From Pseudomonadota bacterium (lineage in GTDB: Bacteria > Pseudomonadota > Alphaproteobacteria > Rhizobiales > Devosiaceae): a stretch of DNA of 25,581 bases. Of this stretch, positions 7,618-16,613 are shown piece after piece (position 1 is the first letter of the stretch; each line of letters begins with the position of its first letter). The notes beneath the pieces are model-generated. The model ran no database searches. It saw only the letters and a program-made list of their open reading frames with translations, and was not told where the DNA came from. The DNA is taken from contig JAEYZJ010000355.1 of NCBI GenBank assembly GCA_023430705.1, positions 1 to 25,581 of the forward strand, written 5' to 3'. The position numbers were made by a program, and so were the translations under genes.

Positions 7618-9192
7618 CTACGGGCCCCGGTATCCGGTCACGTCGGCGATCCAGCGGATGAAGGCGTCGGCGTCCTCATTGGCGCCGTGCCCGGCGTCCC
7701 AGTACATCGCCGCGTCGACGGTGTCGCCGAGGTTGTCGGCAACCGCGGCGAGATTGCCCGCGACGGTGAGCGCGGTGTCGGTGTCGCTGGTCCCGACGCG
7801 GATCCACCAATGCCGGGAGCGGGCAGGATTGCCATCGAGCAGGAACGGCATCGGGTTCATCAGCAAGAGCTGGTCCGGAATGTCCGGGGCAAGCTCGGCG
7901 GTCTCGTCGCCGGTCGCATGGCGCAGGCTGAAGGTGGTGAAATGGCGGGCGGGCGTCTTGTCGAAGCCGAACAGGTTGTTCTCGGGAGCGGAGAGGTCGA
8001 AGGCATCGAAGGCCGGGAGGCCTTTCCTGCGGGTCCCGACATGCTTGACGAACGCCTCCCAGGTGAATGTCGCCCTGCCGTTCTCCCAGCCGATCTCGGG
8101 ATGTTCCTTCAGGTAGGCGGCCCGATCTGCATCGGAGAGCGCCGAAAGGTATGCGGTGGCAGCGGGCGTGAGGTACGTCTCGACGAGGTACTCGCCATAC
8201 CGGTCTGCCGTCAGGGCTCCGAACTTGCCCAGCCCCTCGAGCGTGAGGGACGCCTGATACGGCACGAACGCATCGGCGAGTTCCTTTGAAAGCTGCTGGT
8301 CGACGGTCTGCCCGCTCTCGAGCGGATTGGAGCCCCAGTTCCACTCGTAGGCCATGTCCGCGTGCCCGAGGTCGGTGATGGGACACCATGCGGCGGTAGC
8401 AAAAACCTGATCGACCGCGTCGGCGGCGCCGAGTTCGAGCAAAGGCTTGAAGTAGCGTTCGCTTCCGCCCGAGGCGCCAAGCAGCGCCGACAGGGCGCCT
8501 CCGGCGCTGGTGCCGGCGGAAATGAGCCAGTAGGTGTTGCCCGGAATGCGCCCCTGGTTGGCCCGCACATAACGCACCGCGGCCTTCAGGTCGACAATCG
8601 CCGCCGGAGCGACGCCGAAATAGACGCCGTCCGCGTTGACCAGCGTCCGGCCGCGGGCGCCGGGCTCGACGACCACATATCCAGCGGCGAGGGCCAGCCT
8701 GGCGTTACTGACCCGCTCACCGCGATTGATCATGGCGTTGCCGCCGCTCGGCACTCCGCCCCCCTGCGGGGCACCCTGGGGCATGCCCGCACCGCCCGGC
8801 ATGCCGGTCATCGGGCTCTCGTCGATGCCCGTCGCGTCGGCCACGGAGGAAGGCATATAGCCGCCGACGCTGTTGGCAAACAGGATGGGCGCACGCGAGG
8901 CGTCGACGGCCCGACCATCGATGGTGGTCGGCACCGAAACATTGAGGCACTGGTAGGTCACGTCCACCGGCCGGGCGACGTAGGGGATGGCCCTGTAGAA
9001 CCGGTAGCCGACGACCTTGTCCCCCTCTGCAGTCCTCACGGTCGTGGAGAGCTCGGTATAGGCGTCAGGGTCGAACTGGAGGCTCGTGGAGTTCGGGGAG
9101 GCCGCCTGCGCCCACGCGCGCGGGGCGACGCCCGCCATGCCCGCGAGGAGACCCGCCCCGACACCAAGCCGCAAGACTTCCCTGCGCCGCAT
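7618..9192 (-). CDS. Tat-exported alpha/beta hydrolase, subtype B tannase-like esterase
   Basis: 524 residues from ATG at 9192, preceded by GGGAGAAGG; an upstream TTG at 9231 would add 13 residues with no good ribosome site. The N-terminus has a twin-arginine motif (MRRREVLRLG) and hydrophobic stretch ending AWA, so a Tat-exported or anchored protein. The nucleophile elbow is GTSAGG with Ser229. Asp470 (RVGTSD) and His502 (WDAGHGANED) are the likely triad partners; their 32-residue spacing equals that reported for the Lactobacillus plantarum tannase triad (Asp419/His451). A Gly/Pro/Met-rich insert spans 128-153. The substrate may be gallate or another phenolic ester, but feruloyl or other ester activity cannot be excluded. 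An FUSC-type protein converges on it. Confidence 0.75.
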   Translation of the reverse strand: MRRREVLRLGVGAGLLAGMAGVAPRAWAQAASPNSTSLQFDPDAYTELSTTVRTAEGDKVVGYRFYRAIPYVARPVDVTYQCLNVSVPTTIDGRAVDASRAPILFANSVGGYMPSSVADATGIDESPMTGMPGGAGMPQGAPQGGGVPSGGNAMINRGERVSNARLALAAGYVVVEPGARGRTLVNADGVYFGVAPAAIVDLKAAVRYVRANQGRIPGNTYWLISAGTSAGGALSALLGASGGSERYFKPLLELGAADAVDQVFATAAWCPITDLGHADMAYEWNWGSNPLESGQTVDQQLSKELADAFVPYQASLTLEGLGKFGALTADRYGEYLVETYLTPAATAYLSALSDADRAAYLKEHPEIGWENGRATFTWEAFVKHVGTRRKGLPAFDAFDLSAPENNLFGFDKTPARHFTTFSLRHATGDETAELAPDIPDQLLLMNPMPFLLDGNPARSRHWWIRVGTSDTDTALTVAGNLAAVADNLGDTVDAAMYWDAGHGANEDADAFIRWIADVTGYRGP

Positions 9193-9383
9193 GATCCTTC
9201 TCCCGGCCAATGGCAGTTCGATCCGGGTCAATGCCGGGCCGACACCCGAGGTTCAGGCGGGTCGCCGAAACGTGAGAGGGGCTGGACGACGGCGCGGCCT
9301 TGTCTCCGATCTCGTCCTCGCCGCCATCCGCATGACGCCGCCCGCATGAGCGCGGCGAGAGCTCCACCGTCAGCGGCGCCCCG

Positions 9384-10412
9384 CTATGCTTCCGCCGCGA
9401 GGTCGCGGTAGACGTCGAGCAGCGCATCGGCTTCGCGGGCAATGCTCCAGTTCTGCTGCACGTGGGTCCGGGCCGACGCGCCGAGCTGCCTCCGCCGTTC
9501 CGGATCGTCCATGAGCCCGGCCAGGGCTTGGGTGAGGCTGTCGGAACTGCCGACGTCGGTGACGAGGCCGGTGACGCCGTCCACCACCGTTTCCTCATAG
9601 GACCCGGCGCGGCTGGTAATCACGGGGGTTCCGGCCGCCATCGCCTCGAGCGCCGTGAGGCCGAAGCCTTCCGAGCGGCTGGGGGCGACGCAGATGTCCA
9701 CTGCCTGGAGGTATCCCCCCGTCTGCGCGACGTAGCCCAGGAAATCGATGCGGTCCGCCATTCCCGCATCACCTACCCGGCCGACGAGGCTGGCGCGGTA
9801 GGGCAACTCGCGCATTTCAGTCGGCCCAACGATCAACGCGCGCCAGTCGGGCCGGGACGGCAGGAGGCCGATCAGCGCATCGACGAGCAGGTCCGTGCCC
9901 TTGGAATGGCGGATGGAGCCGAAGCTCGCGACGTAGGACGTGTCGGGATCGAGGCCGAGGGAGAGCTTCAGCTGGCGCCGATCACGCTGGGCCGGCACCT
10001 CGACACCGTGTCCCACCACCGGACCGGGATAGGGCACGAAGGACGCACTGCGCCTTGACGTGTAGACCAGCAGGTCCATCTGCCGCATCAGCCACCGGGT
10101 GTAGTCCGTATGCCGCCGTTGCCCCGCTGACGTGAAGACCAGCCGGATATTCGCGCCGAGCCGGCGCAGGGTGATGCCGGCCAGCATCTCGACGTTGCGC
10201 CGTGCATGCCAGACCACCGGACGGCCCGGCCTTTCAAAGCAGATGCCGAGTTGCGCAAGTCGGCTGGCGCGCAGGTCGGCGGGGATGCCCCAGCCGACGA
10301 GATGCACCCTTGCGCCGCGTTCCCGCAGTGCCGGCGTCAGGTTGAACACCGTGGTGCTCACTCCGGACTGCACGCGCCGGAAGTTCGGATAGATGATGTC
10401 AGGCCCGTCCAT
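9384..10412 (-). CDS. LpcC-like GT4 glycosyltransferase (LPS-core mannosyltransferase type)
   Basis: 342 residues, GT-B fold, GT4. The N-terminal half closely recalls rhizobial LpcC, the LPS-core mannosyltransferase: IIYPNFRRVQSGVSTTV near 6-22, VVWHARRNVEMLAGI at 66-80, and LVFTSAGQRRHTDYTRWL at 91-108. The donor-binding half has FGSIRHSKGTDLL and the EX7E motif (Glu248, Glu256) in SEGFGLTALEAMAAGTPV. ATG 10412 is chosen because GGGGGGCAGG lies upstream; ATG 10433 is possible. It overlaps the upstream GT2 gene by 14 bp, so it is the last gene of the leftward run. Mannose transfer is inferred from the family; the acceptor could be the glycan made by this cluster rather than LPS core. Confidence 0.8.
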   Translation of the reverse strand: MDGPDIIYPNFRRVQSGVSTTVFNLTPALRERGARVHLVGWGIPADLRASRLAQLGICFERPGRPVVWHARRNVEMLAGITLRRLGANIRLVFTSAGQRRHTDYTRWLMRQMDLLVYTSRRSASFVPYPGPVVGHGVEVPAQRDRRQLKLSLGLDPDTSYVASFGSIRHSKGTDLLVDALIGLLPSRPDWRALIVGPTEMRELPYRASLVGRVGDAGMADRIDFLGYVAQTGGYLQAVDICVAPSRSEGFGLTALEAMAAGTPVITSRAGSYEETVVDGVTGLVTDVGSSDSLTQALAGLMDDPERRRQLGASARTHVQQNWSIAREADALLDVYRDLAAEA

Positions 10413-11430
10413 CTGCACCTGCCCCCCGGGCATAGAGGGTGGAGCGCGCGCCGAACAGCGCACGCACACGCCCCACGGCCCAGCCGATGGAGCGCGCGCC
10501 GATGGTCGGGGAGGCGGCGCCCAGCACCGGCACCACCATCAGCAGGCAACCGCTGAGGCATCTGAGCGGGGCAAGGACGAGAACCTCAGCAACGGCGCGC
10601 GCCGACAGGGACGGATAGTTGCGCCGGAAATTCTGGATCGACTGCATGGACGCACGGTGAAACTGGTAGCGCAGCGTCAGGCGCTCGACATCCATGGCCT
10701 CGTTCACCACTGCCTCCGGACACCACCGGGCCCGCATGCCCAGCCTCCGTCCGGCGTGATAGAACTGCGTGTCAGAACCGCCGGTCATCTGCAGCCGCTC
10801 GTCGAACATCAGCCCGGTGCGGCGCTGCCAGGCAAGATCGCAGAGCCAGTTGTTGGTGACGATGGTGAAGCGCCCGCCGCTCCTCGCCTTGCGGCCGGTG
10901 CGACGGTTCTTGCGAGCCATGCGGGCGGCGAGACTGCGGTTGACCCAGCGCGACCAGAGGGGAGCATCCGCCCTGCAGGGGGCGACCGCGACGGGCCCGC
11001 CGACCAGGTCGGCGTCGGACTGCCGCCAGCATCGCACCAGTTCCACCAGCCAGTCCCGGTCGGGGTATTCATCATCGTCGATGAAGGCGAGGAGGTCGGT
11101 GCCTGCCGCATTGGCAACGCGCAGAGCGTGATTGCGGGCGGCGGGAATCCCCGGCACCGGTTCGACGGCATAGTTCAGGCCCGGCAGGAGCTCGCGATAG
11201 CGCGCCACCACCGGCCGGCCGCTTTCGCTGCGGTCATTGTCGACGATCAGGACCGAGACTTCGGACCGGTCGGGGATGCGCACGGTACCCAGTTCCTTCA
11301 GCAGCCGCTCGAGCATGTCGGGTCGGCCGCAGGTAAGGGCGGCCACCATCACCGTGATTGGCCGGGCGCGGTCGGCCGGCCTGCTGTCGTTGTTCGTCAC
11401 TGCAGCAGCCGGCAGGGGATGTGTGGTCAT
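10399..11430 (-). CDS. GT2-family glycosyltransferase
   Basis: 343 residues. ATG 11430 overlaps the stop of the upstream gene (ATGA); the longer frame to 11952 is a shadow of that gene. A GT-A fold is indicated by VMVAALTCGRPDMLERLL (28-45), VSVLIVDNDRSE (58-69), GIPAARNHAL (94-103) and the metal/nucleotide motif FIDDDEYPD (116-124). GGSDTQF (217-223) fits the second acidic motif that GT2 enzymes use for acceptor activation. A hydrophobic stretch near 284-305 may anchor the C-terminus to the membrane. It is coupled to the lyase-fusion gene upstream and the LpcC-like gene downstream, so probably adds a sugar to the same glycan. Sugar specificity cannot be read. Confidence 0.82.
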   Translation of the reverse strand: MTTHPLPAAAVTNNDSRPADRARPITVMVAALTCGRPDMLERLLKELGTVRIPDRSEVSVLIVDNDRSESGRPVVARYRELLPGLNYAVEPVPGIPAARNHALRVANAAGTDLLAFIDDDEYPDRDWLVELVRCWRQSDADLVGGPVAVAPCRADAPLWSRWVNRSLAARMARKNRRTGRKARSGGRFTIVTNNWLCDLAWQRRTGLMFDERLQMTGGSDTQFYHAGRRLGMRARWCPEAVVNEAMDVERLTLRYQFHRASMQSIQNFRRNYPSLSARAVAEVLVLAPLRCLSGCLLMVVPVLGAASPTIGARSIGWAVGRVRALFGARSTLYARGAGADGRA

Positions 11431-13664
11431 CGCGCCAGCATCCAGTAGGGCGGGATCGCAGTATCGGGATGGATCTGCGGCCCCGGTCGCGCGGCTTCCT
11501 GCATCACCGGCAGGCTGCCGCCCGGCACGTTGCGGCGATAGTCCTCCCAGAGCGGGGCCAGCCTCGCCGTGTCGAAGGCCTCGGACGAGGTCCAGCCTGC
11601 GGCTTCGGTAGCGGCGAGCACTTCCACGGCTTTTCGCAAAGATCGGCCCTCGCCGTCGCGCCACGCCCAGATGTCGCAGTCCGTCGGCTGCAACATGCGC
11701 GCGAGCATGCTCCAGCCCTGCAGGTTGAATGCACAATAGTGGCGGGGCAGCGGCCGGCGCAGTTCGTGCGGCTGTGTTCCGTCGGGCCGCAGCTGGGTGC
11801 GCAGGCGCAGCGGCCAGCGATTGCGGACTTCCGCCACCATCGACGCATCGGCGAGGAACAGTCCTATGCCCAACTGCTGGATGTCGTAGAAGGTGCTGTG
11901 GTTGTTGACCGAGCCTCGCTCGCTGGCGCCGGCCTTGCTGGTGCCAAGCCACCCGGCGTACTGGCGCAGCCAGTCGCGCAAAGCATCGAGCTGGGCCTCG
12001 GACAGGTGGCCGCGCTGGGCGAGCAACCGTACCGCGTCGAGCAGGAAGACGATGTTCCTGAGCTCGATGATCCCCGAGCCCGCGTTCTTGTTCTCGCGGT
12101 GACCCATGCGCACCTGGGCGTAGTCGAGGTGCGGGGTCATCGCGGTCGCGGGATTGATGAACCAGGTGTCGACGACGCGGGCGGCGTGCCGGCCATATGC
12201 CGCGACGTCCAGCGCGGCAGAGGCAATGGCGAGCGTCGTCGCGGCATCCATCATGCGCTGCAGGGAGGTCCGGTCGTATTGTTCGCTGCCCTCGCCGAAC
12301 AGCACGGTGCCCGGGACGCGCTGGCCGTCGCGCACCAGGTATGGCAATCCGTCCGGCTTGTTCGGATCAGGCCACCAGTACGGTGCGGGGTGCCAGTAGT
12401 CGTTTCGGGACTGGCTGGGCGGCAAGGTCGTCTTGTCAGTGACGGACCAGGGCCCCTCACCCAGCAGGCTGTCCGCTTCCGCACGCAACCCCGCGGCAAG
12501 TTCCGGATGGGAGGACGGCAATTGCAGGATTGCCGCCTGGTCGTAATAGGCGAGCGCATCCGGAGACATCAGGCCCGCGACGACCGTGGTGTCCAGCCGG
12601 TCCAGACCGGCGATCACGGCACGATTGCGCTCGAGGCCGCGGTTGACGAAACTGCGCGATCCGGCTTCGAGATCGGAGCGGCCGGATTCGAGCCGGGCGA
12701 CCCAGCCGGCCAGCGTGAAGCCGCCACGCTCGGCTGCCAGCGGCGGCCTCGGAAAGTCCCAGTCGTCGAACCGGAAGTAGTCCCAGTCGCCGGGAACACC
12801 GAGCCTCCAGAGCAGCTCGACTTTCGGCCGGCGCCCATAGGGCAGGCGCTCGTCGAACCTCTCGGTCGCGTCGCAGCGGAAGCCGACCTGGGGTTCCTGA
12901 TCGGCCAGCGGCGCCAGGTCGGGATCGAGCAACGCGGCATTGTCGGTCACCCGAGCCATGGGGACGATCAGGTAGGGCCGGATCGGGTCGGCGCGCACCG
13001 CGTCGCGCAGTTCGTCGAACGCGGCGGCCGTGAAAAAGCAGTTGCCGTCGAAGGGCAGCACCCATTTAGCCCTCGCCCGACCATCGGCAATGGCGGCGTT
13101 GCGGGCGCCGTTGTTATTCATCGCGTAGAGATTGCGCAGCCGTCGCACATGCGCCGCGAAGCGGTGCTGTTCGTCCTTGTCGCGGGCTTTCAGCTCCTTG
13201 CTGAACGGCAGGTCCGTAAACCGCGCTCCGGAAGCGTCCCAGAGGATCCGGCGGTAGGCCTCCGCCTCGAACGGGATGCGCAGGTACGGCTGCCCGTGCG
13301 CCTCCAGCAGCTTGACGATCCGCGCCTCCTCGTCGGGGTCGCTGATCCTGTTCAGCACCCAGCGCTTCTCGCAGTCGCGCAATGGCGGTTCGTTCTCGAG
13401 GATGAATGCAACATTGGCCCGGGACTGGCCCTTGGCGTGCCGGGGAGCCAGGTCGTTCCCGACAATGCGGTAGAGCACGAAATTGTCCGGGCGGCTCGAC
13501 GCTTCGGAGAACAGGTACCGGGCGCGCAGTTGTTCAGGCCGCATCGGGGTGTAGCGGACGGGGCCCTCGGGCTGCTTGCCCCTGAGGATCTGCTTCTGTC
13601 TTCGGATGAACCGTCGCAGCTCTCTCAGTGGCTGCAGGCGCTGTCGGGGCGGGGGCATGCTCAT
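11427..13664 (-). CDS. Two-part protein: unknown N-terminal domain plus PL5-like alginate lyase domain
   Basis: 745 residues. The C-terminal half (about 385-735) matches the alginate-lyase (PL5/A1-III-like) family. It has NDYWHPAPYWWPDPNKPDGL (421-440), the catalytic-type Asn-His pair NNH (Asn588-His589), and RHYCAF with Tyr643 at the expected catalytic Tyr position. The N-terminal half (about 60-340) is not a lyase. It has YRIVGNDLAPRH (65-76), NVAFILENEP (84-93), a conserved-looking NNNGARNAA (183-191) and WVLPFDGNCFF (201-211). This could be a GT-A-like nucleotide-sugar fold, with low certainty. No signal peptide is seen, unusual for a lyase. ATGA overlaps tie it to the ABC exporter upstream and the GT2 gene downstream, suggesting a role in glycan synthesis or editing. 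Confidence 0.75.
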   Translation of the reverse strand: MSMPPPRQRLQPLRELRRFIRRQKQILRGKQPEGPVRYTPMRPEQLRARYLFSEASSRPDNFVLYRIVGNDLAPRHAKGQSRANVAFILENEPPLRDCEKRWVLNRISDPDEEARIVKLLEAHGQPYLRIPFEAEAYRRILWDASGARFTDLPFSKELKARDKDEQHRFAAHVRRLRNLYAMNNNGARNAAIADGRARAKWVLPFDGNCFFTAAAFDELRDAVRADPIRPYLIVPMARVTDNAALLDPDLAPLADQEPQVGFRCDATERFDERLPYGRRPKVELLWRLGVPGDWDYFRFDDWDFPRPPLAAERGGFTLAGWVARLESGRSDLEAGSRSFVNRGLERNRAVIAGLDRLDTTVVAGLMSPDALAYYDQAAILQLPSSHPELAAGLRAEADSLLGEGPWSVTDKTTLPPSQSRNDYWHPAPYWWPDPNKPDGLPYLVRDGQRVPGTVLFGEGSEQYDRTSLQRMMDAATTLAIASAALDVAAYGRHAARVVDTWFINPATAMTPHLDYAQVRMGHRENKNAGSGIIELRNIVFLLDAVRLLAQRGHLSEAQLDALRDWLRQYAGWLGTSKAGASERGSVNNHSTFYDIQQLGIGLFLADASMVAEVRNRWPLRLRTQLRPDGTQPHELRRPLPRHYCAFNLQGWSMLARMLQPTDCDIWAWRDGEGRSLRKAVEVLAATEAAGWTSSEAFDTARLAPLWEDYRRNVPGGSLPVMQEAARPGPQIHPDTAIPPYWMLAR

Positions 13665-15424
13665 TGGGCGTTGCTCGGGCTGGAGGACGGCGGCCGGGAG
13701 GCAGCACCCAGCAGGCCCCGGTAGGGAAGCGACCGCTCGAGCAGTTCGCCGGGCGGGCCACTGTCCACCACCTTTCCGCCGTGCAAGACCACGACGCGGT
13801 CCGCCGCCTCGATCATCGCTCGCCGGTGCGCGATGACGAGCGTGGTCCGCGTGCCGCCGCGGCGCCGGAGGTTGACCTGCACCAGTTCCGCGGTCACCGC
13901 GTCGAGGGCAGCCGTGGCTTCGTCGAGGAGCAGGATCGGCGCGTCGCGAAGGATGGCCCGGGCCAGCGATATGCGCTGCACCTGCCCGCCGGAGAGTGTC
14001 AGCCCCTGCTCTCCGACCGGCGTATCGAAGCCCTTGGGGAAGTCGGCGATGAAGTCCAGCGCCCCGGCGGCGGCGGCGGCGGCGGCCACTTCCTCGTCGG
14101 TTGCCCCTGCCCGGGCCATGCGGATGTTCTCGCCCAGCGTGTCCGAGAACAGCGTGGTGTTCTGACTGACGACCGAGAACTGCTGGCGGAGTTCCTGCGG
14201 GTCGAGGCTGGCAATATCGATGCCGTCGATCTCGATCCGCCCATCATGGGGGCGGTAAAGCCCCTGCAGCAGCGAGAACACCGTGCTCTTGCCCGCACCC
14301 GAACGTCCGATCAATGCGACGGTCTCGCCCGGGGCGACTTCGAAAGACACCTTGTCCAGCACCTGCTTGCCGCCGTAGTCGAAGCTCACCTCGCGGAATG
14401 CCATGGCGCCCTTGGCGCGCCCCAGATGTGCCAGTGGCTCGGGCGGAGCCGGCGCTGGCTCGTCCAGCACTTCGTAGATCCGGCCCACCGTCGCGGCGCC
14501 GCGCAGCAGCACGATGTGCGAGTTCATAAGGCGCCGCGCTGGCTGGAACGCGAGGAGGAAGGCGGTCACGAAGGACATGACTTCGCCGGGGGACCTGCCC
14601 TCGCCCCAACCGGCAACGAGAATGGTCGCCGCGATCATCAGGCCGCCGACGATCTCGCTTAGGGGGCTGCTCATGGCCGACAACCGGGCCAGGGAGTCGG
14701 CGCGAGTCCTGACGGACTCGACCGAACGACCGAACGCCTCCTTCATGCGGCCCTCGAGCTCATAGGCGCGCACCGTGCGGATGCCCTGGAACGCTTCCTG
14801 CGCCCGCGACTGCAACATCGCGCCGCTGTCGAGTTCGGAGTGAGAGAGTTCCTTGACCCGCCGGCCGATCGCATTGAGGCCCAGCATGACCAGCGGCGCG
14901 ACCGCCAGCACCAGCAGCGCGAGGACCCAGTCGTTGATCGCCATCACCACGGTGAGCGCCACCAGCGTCAGCGCATCGCGCGCCACCCCGGTGGTCAGCG
15001 TCACGAAGGTGGTGCGGGCGGCGCGCGTGTTGTTTGCGATGTGGGCCGCCAGCTGGCTCGACCGCTTGGCGTCGAAAAAGCTCTGCTCGAAACCGAGCTG
15101 CTTGTCGAAAAGGCGCCGCTGGTAGCGCGCCGCGACGGAGTTGCCGATCCGGGCGACGATCACGGACTGGCAGTAGTCGGCCAAGCCCTTGATGGCGGAA
15201 ACGCTGACGATGGCCGCCGGCAGGAGCCAGGCGGCCCCGGCGTCATGACCGCCAACTACGGAGTTGACCGCATCCTTCATCAGCCAGGCAACACCGCCCG
15301 TCGCGGCCGCCACGATCACGATGCAGAACGTGGCCAGCAGCAACTGCCCGACATGGCCGGGCAGGGAGTCACGCAACAGTCGCTGCAGGGAGCGTTCCTT
15401 GCCCGCGGGCCACTTGATCGACAT
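13661..15424 (-). CDS. MsbA-like ABC exporter (fused permease and ATPase)
   Basis: 587 residues from ATG 15424 (MSIKWPAGKERS), preceded by TGGAACCTA; a longer frame starting inside the upstream gene is rejected. Six membrane helices occupy about 20-290. The ATPase has Walker A GRSGAGKST (373-381), Q-loop VVSQNTTLFS, signature LSGGQ (477-481), Walker B ILLLDEA (497-503) and the switch histidine in VIAHRR. It has the length and order of MsbA/lipid-flippase half-transporters that act as homodimers. Its place among glycosyltransferase genes suggests flipping of a lipid-linked glycan across the inner membrane. It overlaps the next gene by 4 bp and lies 70 bp after the GT4 gene. Confidence 0.88.
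   Translation of the reverse strand: MSIKWPAGKERSLQRLLRDSLPGHVGQLLLATFCIVIVAAATGGVAWLMKDAVNSVVGGHDAGAAWLLPAAIVSVSAIKGLADYCQSVIVARIGNSVAARYQRRLFDKQLGFEQSFFDAKRSSQLAAHIANNTRAARTTFVTLTTGVARDALTLVALTVVMAINDWVLALLVLAVAPLVMLGLNAIGRRVKELSHSELDSGAMLQSRAQEAFQGIRTVRAYELEGRMKEAFGRSVESVRTRADSLARLSAMSSPLSEIVGGLMIAATILVAGWGEGRSPGEVMSFVTAFLLAFQPARRLMNSHIVLLRGAATVGRIYEVLDEPAPAPPEPLAHLGRAKGAMAFREVSFDYGGKQVLDKVSFEVAPGETVALIGRSGAGKSTVFSLLQGLYRPHDGRIEIDGIDIASLDPQELRQQFSVVSQNTTLFSDTLGENIRMARAGATDEEVAAAAAAAGALDFIADFPKGFDTPVGEQGLTLSGGQVQRISLARAILRDAPILLLDEATAALDAVTAELVQVNLRRRGGTRTTLVIAHRRAMIEAADRVVVLHGGKVVDSGPPGELLERSLPYRGLLGAASRPPSSSPSNAQ
14065..14085. repeat. (CGG)7 triplet run inside the ABC exporter gene
   Basis: Seven tandem CGG units on the plus strand encode seven alanines (about residues 447-453) in the loop between the Q-loop and the signature motif of the exporter ATPase. 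It is in frame, so length changes would only add or remove Ala. Probably a neutral GC-rich slippage tract. Confidence 0.8.
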
Positions 15425-15494
15425 TAGGTTCCACGCATTCGAATCGCACGATCCAGCTTCAACCAGCCTGATGGCCAACCGATGGCTGCGTGCC

Positions 15495-16613
15495 TCAGAT
15501 ACCGGTGGGCGAGATTCGCAGGCGGCCCAGCAGGTGCTCCAGCAGGCCCACAACCTTGCGCCGCTGCCGCGCCAGTTCGTCATATACGGCGGCCAGCTGG
15601 CCGCTGATCTTGTGCGGGTGCAGTTCCTGCGCCTGCTCGAGCAATGCCCGCGCCAGTCGCAGCCGCTCAGCCTCCGTGAGGTTCAGCGCCGTCGCCACGG
15701 CCCGCCTGAAATCGTCCGCATCGCCTTCCCTGAACAGGAGTCCGTGGTTATGCGCGGGGATCAGCTCACGGAACTGCTCCGCGTCCGGGGCCACCATCGG
15801 CACCCCGTGGGTGAGCGCCAGGTGGGCGACGCCCGAGGTCAGGAAGTGCCGGTAGGGGAGCACTATGCAAGCCACCGAACGCAACAGGCCGGGCACATCG
15901 GAGTCTGGGACGTAGCCCAGCGCGAAGTCCACATCGCCCCGCGCGGCATGCCGTTGCCGCAACCCCTCGCCCGCCTTTCCCTCGCCGACTATGCGCACCC
16001 GGGCACCCTGCTGTGCCAGGAAATCCGGTGACAGCATCTCCAGCATCTCGTCGAACCCCTTCTGATCCCGCAGGGTCCCAAATCCCAGTATGGTCCGCCC
16101 TGTCTGCCGCACAGGCGCCAGGAGAGTCACCTGCTCCGGTTCGTAGTGCCCAAGGTATGACGGATGACGCAGAATGCGCATGCGCTCAGGACCCAACCCG
16201 ATCTGATCTTTCAGAAACTGGATCGATGACCGGTTGTGCACCAAAATGACGTCCGCTGCTCTTGCAACGGCGCGCCTGAGATGCAGAAAAGACTCTACAA
16301 ACTTGATCTGATGTGGAATTCCATTGTGAACCGTCCATACGACCCGAGCGCTGATCCGGCGCAGTTTTTTCAGCTGACGTTCGAGCAGCCGCGCAATGGA
16401 AAGAGCGTTCTTGGCGGACCGGCAGGTTTTGAAGGCGAATTCCTCCCATTGGATATGCAGAATAATACTCTCACCACCACGGATGCGGCGGATTACCGGA
16501 TCGAGATCCGGCGTTGACAGAAACTCTGTTTGATAGCTTTCGGGCAATGCTGACGAGATCAACGCAACATACTTGCTGCGCACAGCCACAGGAAAGTAGA
16601 TGATCTTCGTCAT
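15495..16613 (-). CDS. GT4-like (GT-B fold) glycosyltransferase
   Basis: 372 residues from ATG 16613 (MTKIIYFPVAV), preceded by AGGCAAGAAG; ATG 16655 would add 14 residues without a ribosome site. GT-B features: ILHIQWEEFA (51-60), VVWTVHNGIPHQ (91-102), VILVHNRSS (122-130), FGTLRDQKGFDEML (178-191) and a donor-site region with PYRHFLTSGVAHLALTHGVP. The HIQW and TVHN motifs are common in GT4 enzymes of exopolysaccharide loci. The first 150 codons are visibly less GC-rich than the rest of the cluster. It is the first gene of the leftward run, divergent from the large GT2/pyruvyl transferase gene. Donor and acceptor are unknown. Confidence 0.78.
   Translation of the reverse strand: MTKIIYFPVAVRSKYVALISSALPESYQTEFLSTPDLDPVIRRIRGGESIILHIQWEEFAFKTCRSAKNALSIARLLERQLKKLRRISARVVWTVHNGIPHQIKFVESFLHLRRAVARAADVILVHNRSSIQFLKDQIGLGPERMRILRHPSYLGHYEPEQVTLLAPVRQTGRTILGFGTLRDQKGFDEMLEMLSPDFLAQQGARVRIVGEGKAGEGLRQRHAARGDVDFALGYVPDSDVPGLLRSVACIVLPYRHFLTSGVAHLALTHGVPMVAPDAEQFRELIPAHNHGLLFREGDADDFRRAVATALNLTEAERLRLARALLEQAQELHPHKISGQLAAVYDELARQRRKVVGLLEHLLGRLRISPTGI

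Noticed and set aside
9193..9383. Gap between the esterase and LpcC-like genes examined for a small gene or terminator
   Set aside because: Only short imperfect repeats are visible (for example ACCCG and CGGGT); open frames here are out-of-frame continuations with no ribosome site.
11431..11952. Upstream extension of the GT2 frame
   Set aside because: The extra residues are an out-of-frame reading of the lyase domain; ATG 11430 overlaps the lyase stop and precedes the GT2 motifs.
11358..13724. 788-codon open frame on the plus strand
   Set aside because: It lies antisense to the lyase-fusion gene, which has clear family motifs and overlapping starts and stops with its neighbours. Long antisense frames are common in GC-rich DNA and its product shows no recognisable domain.
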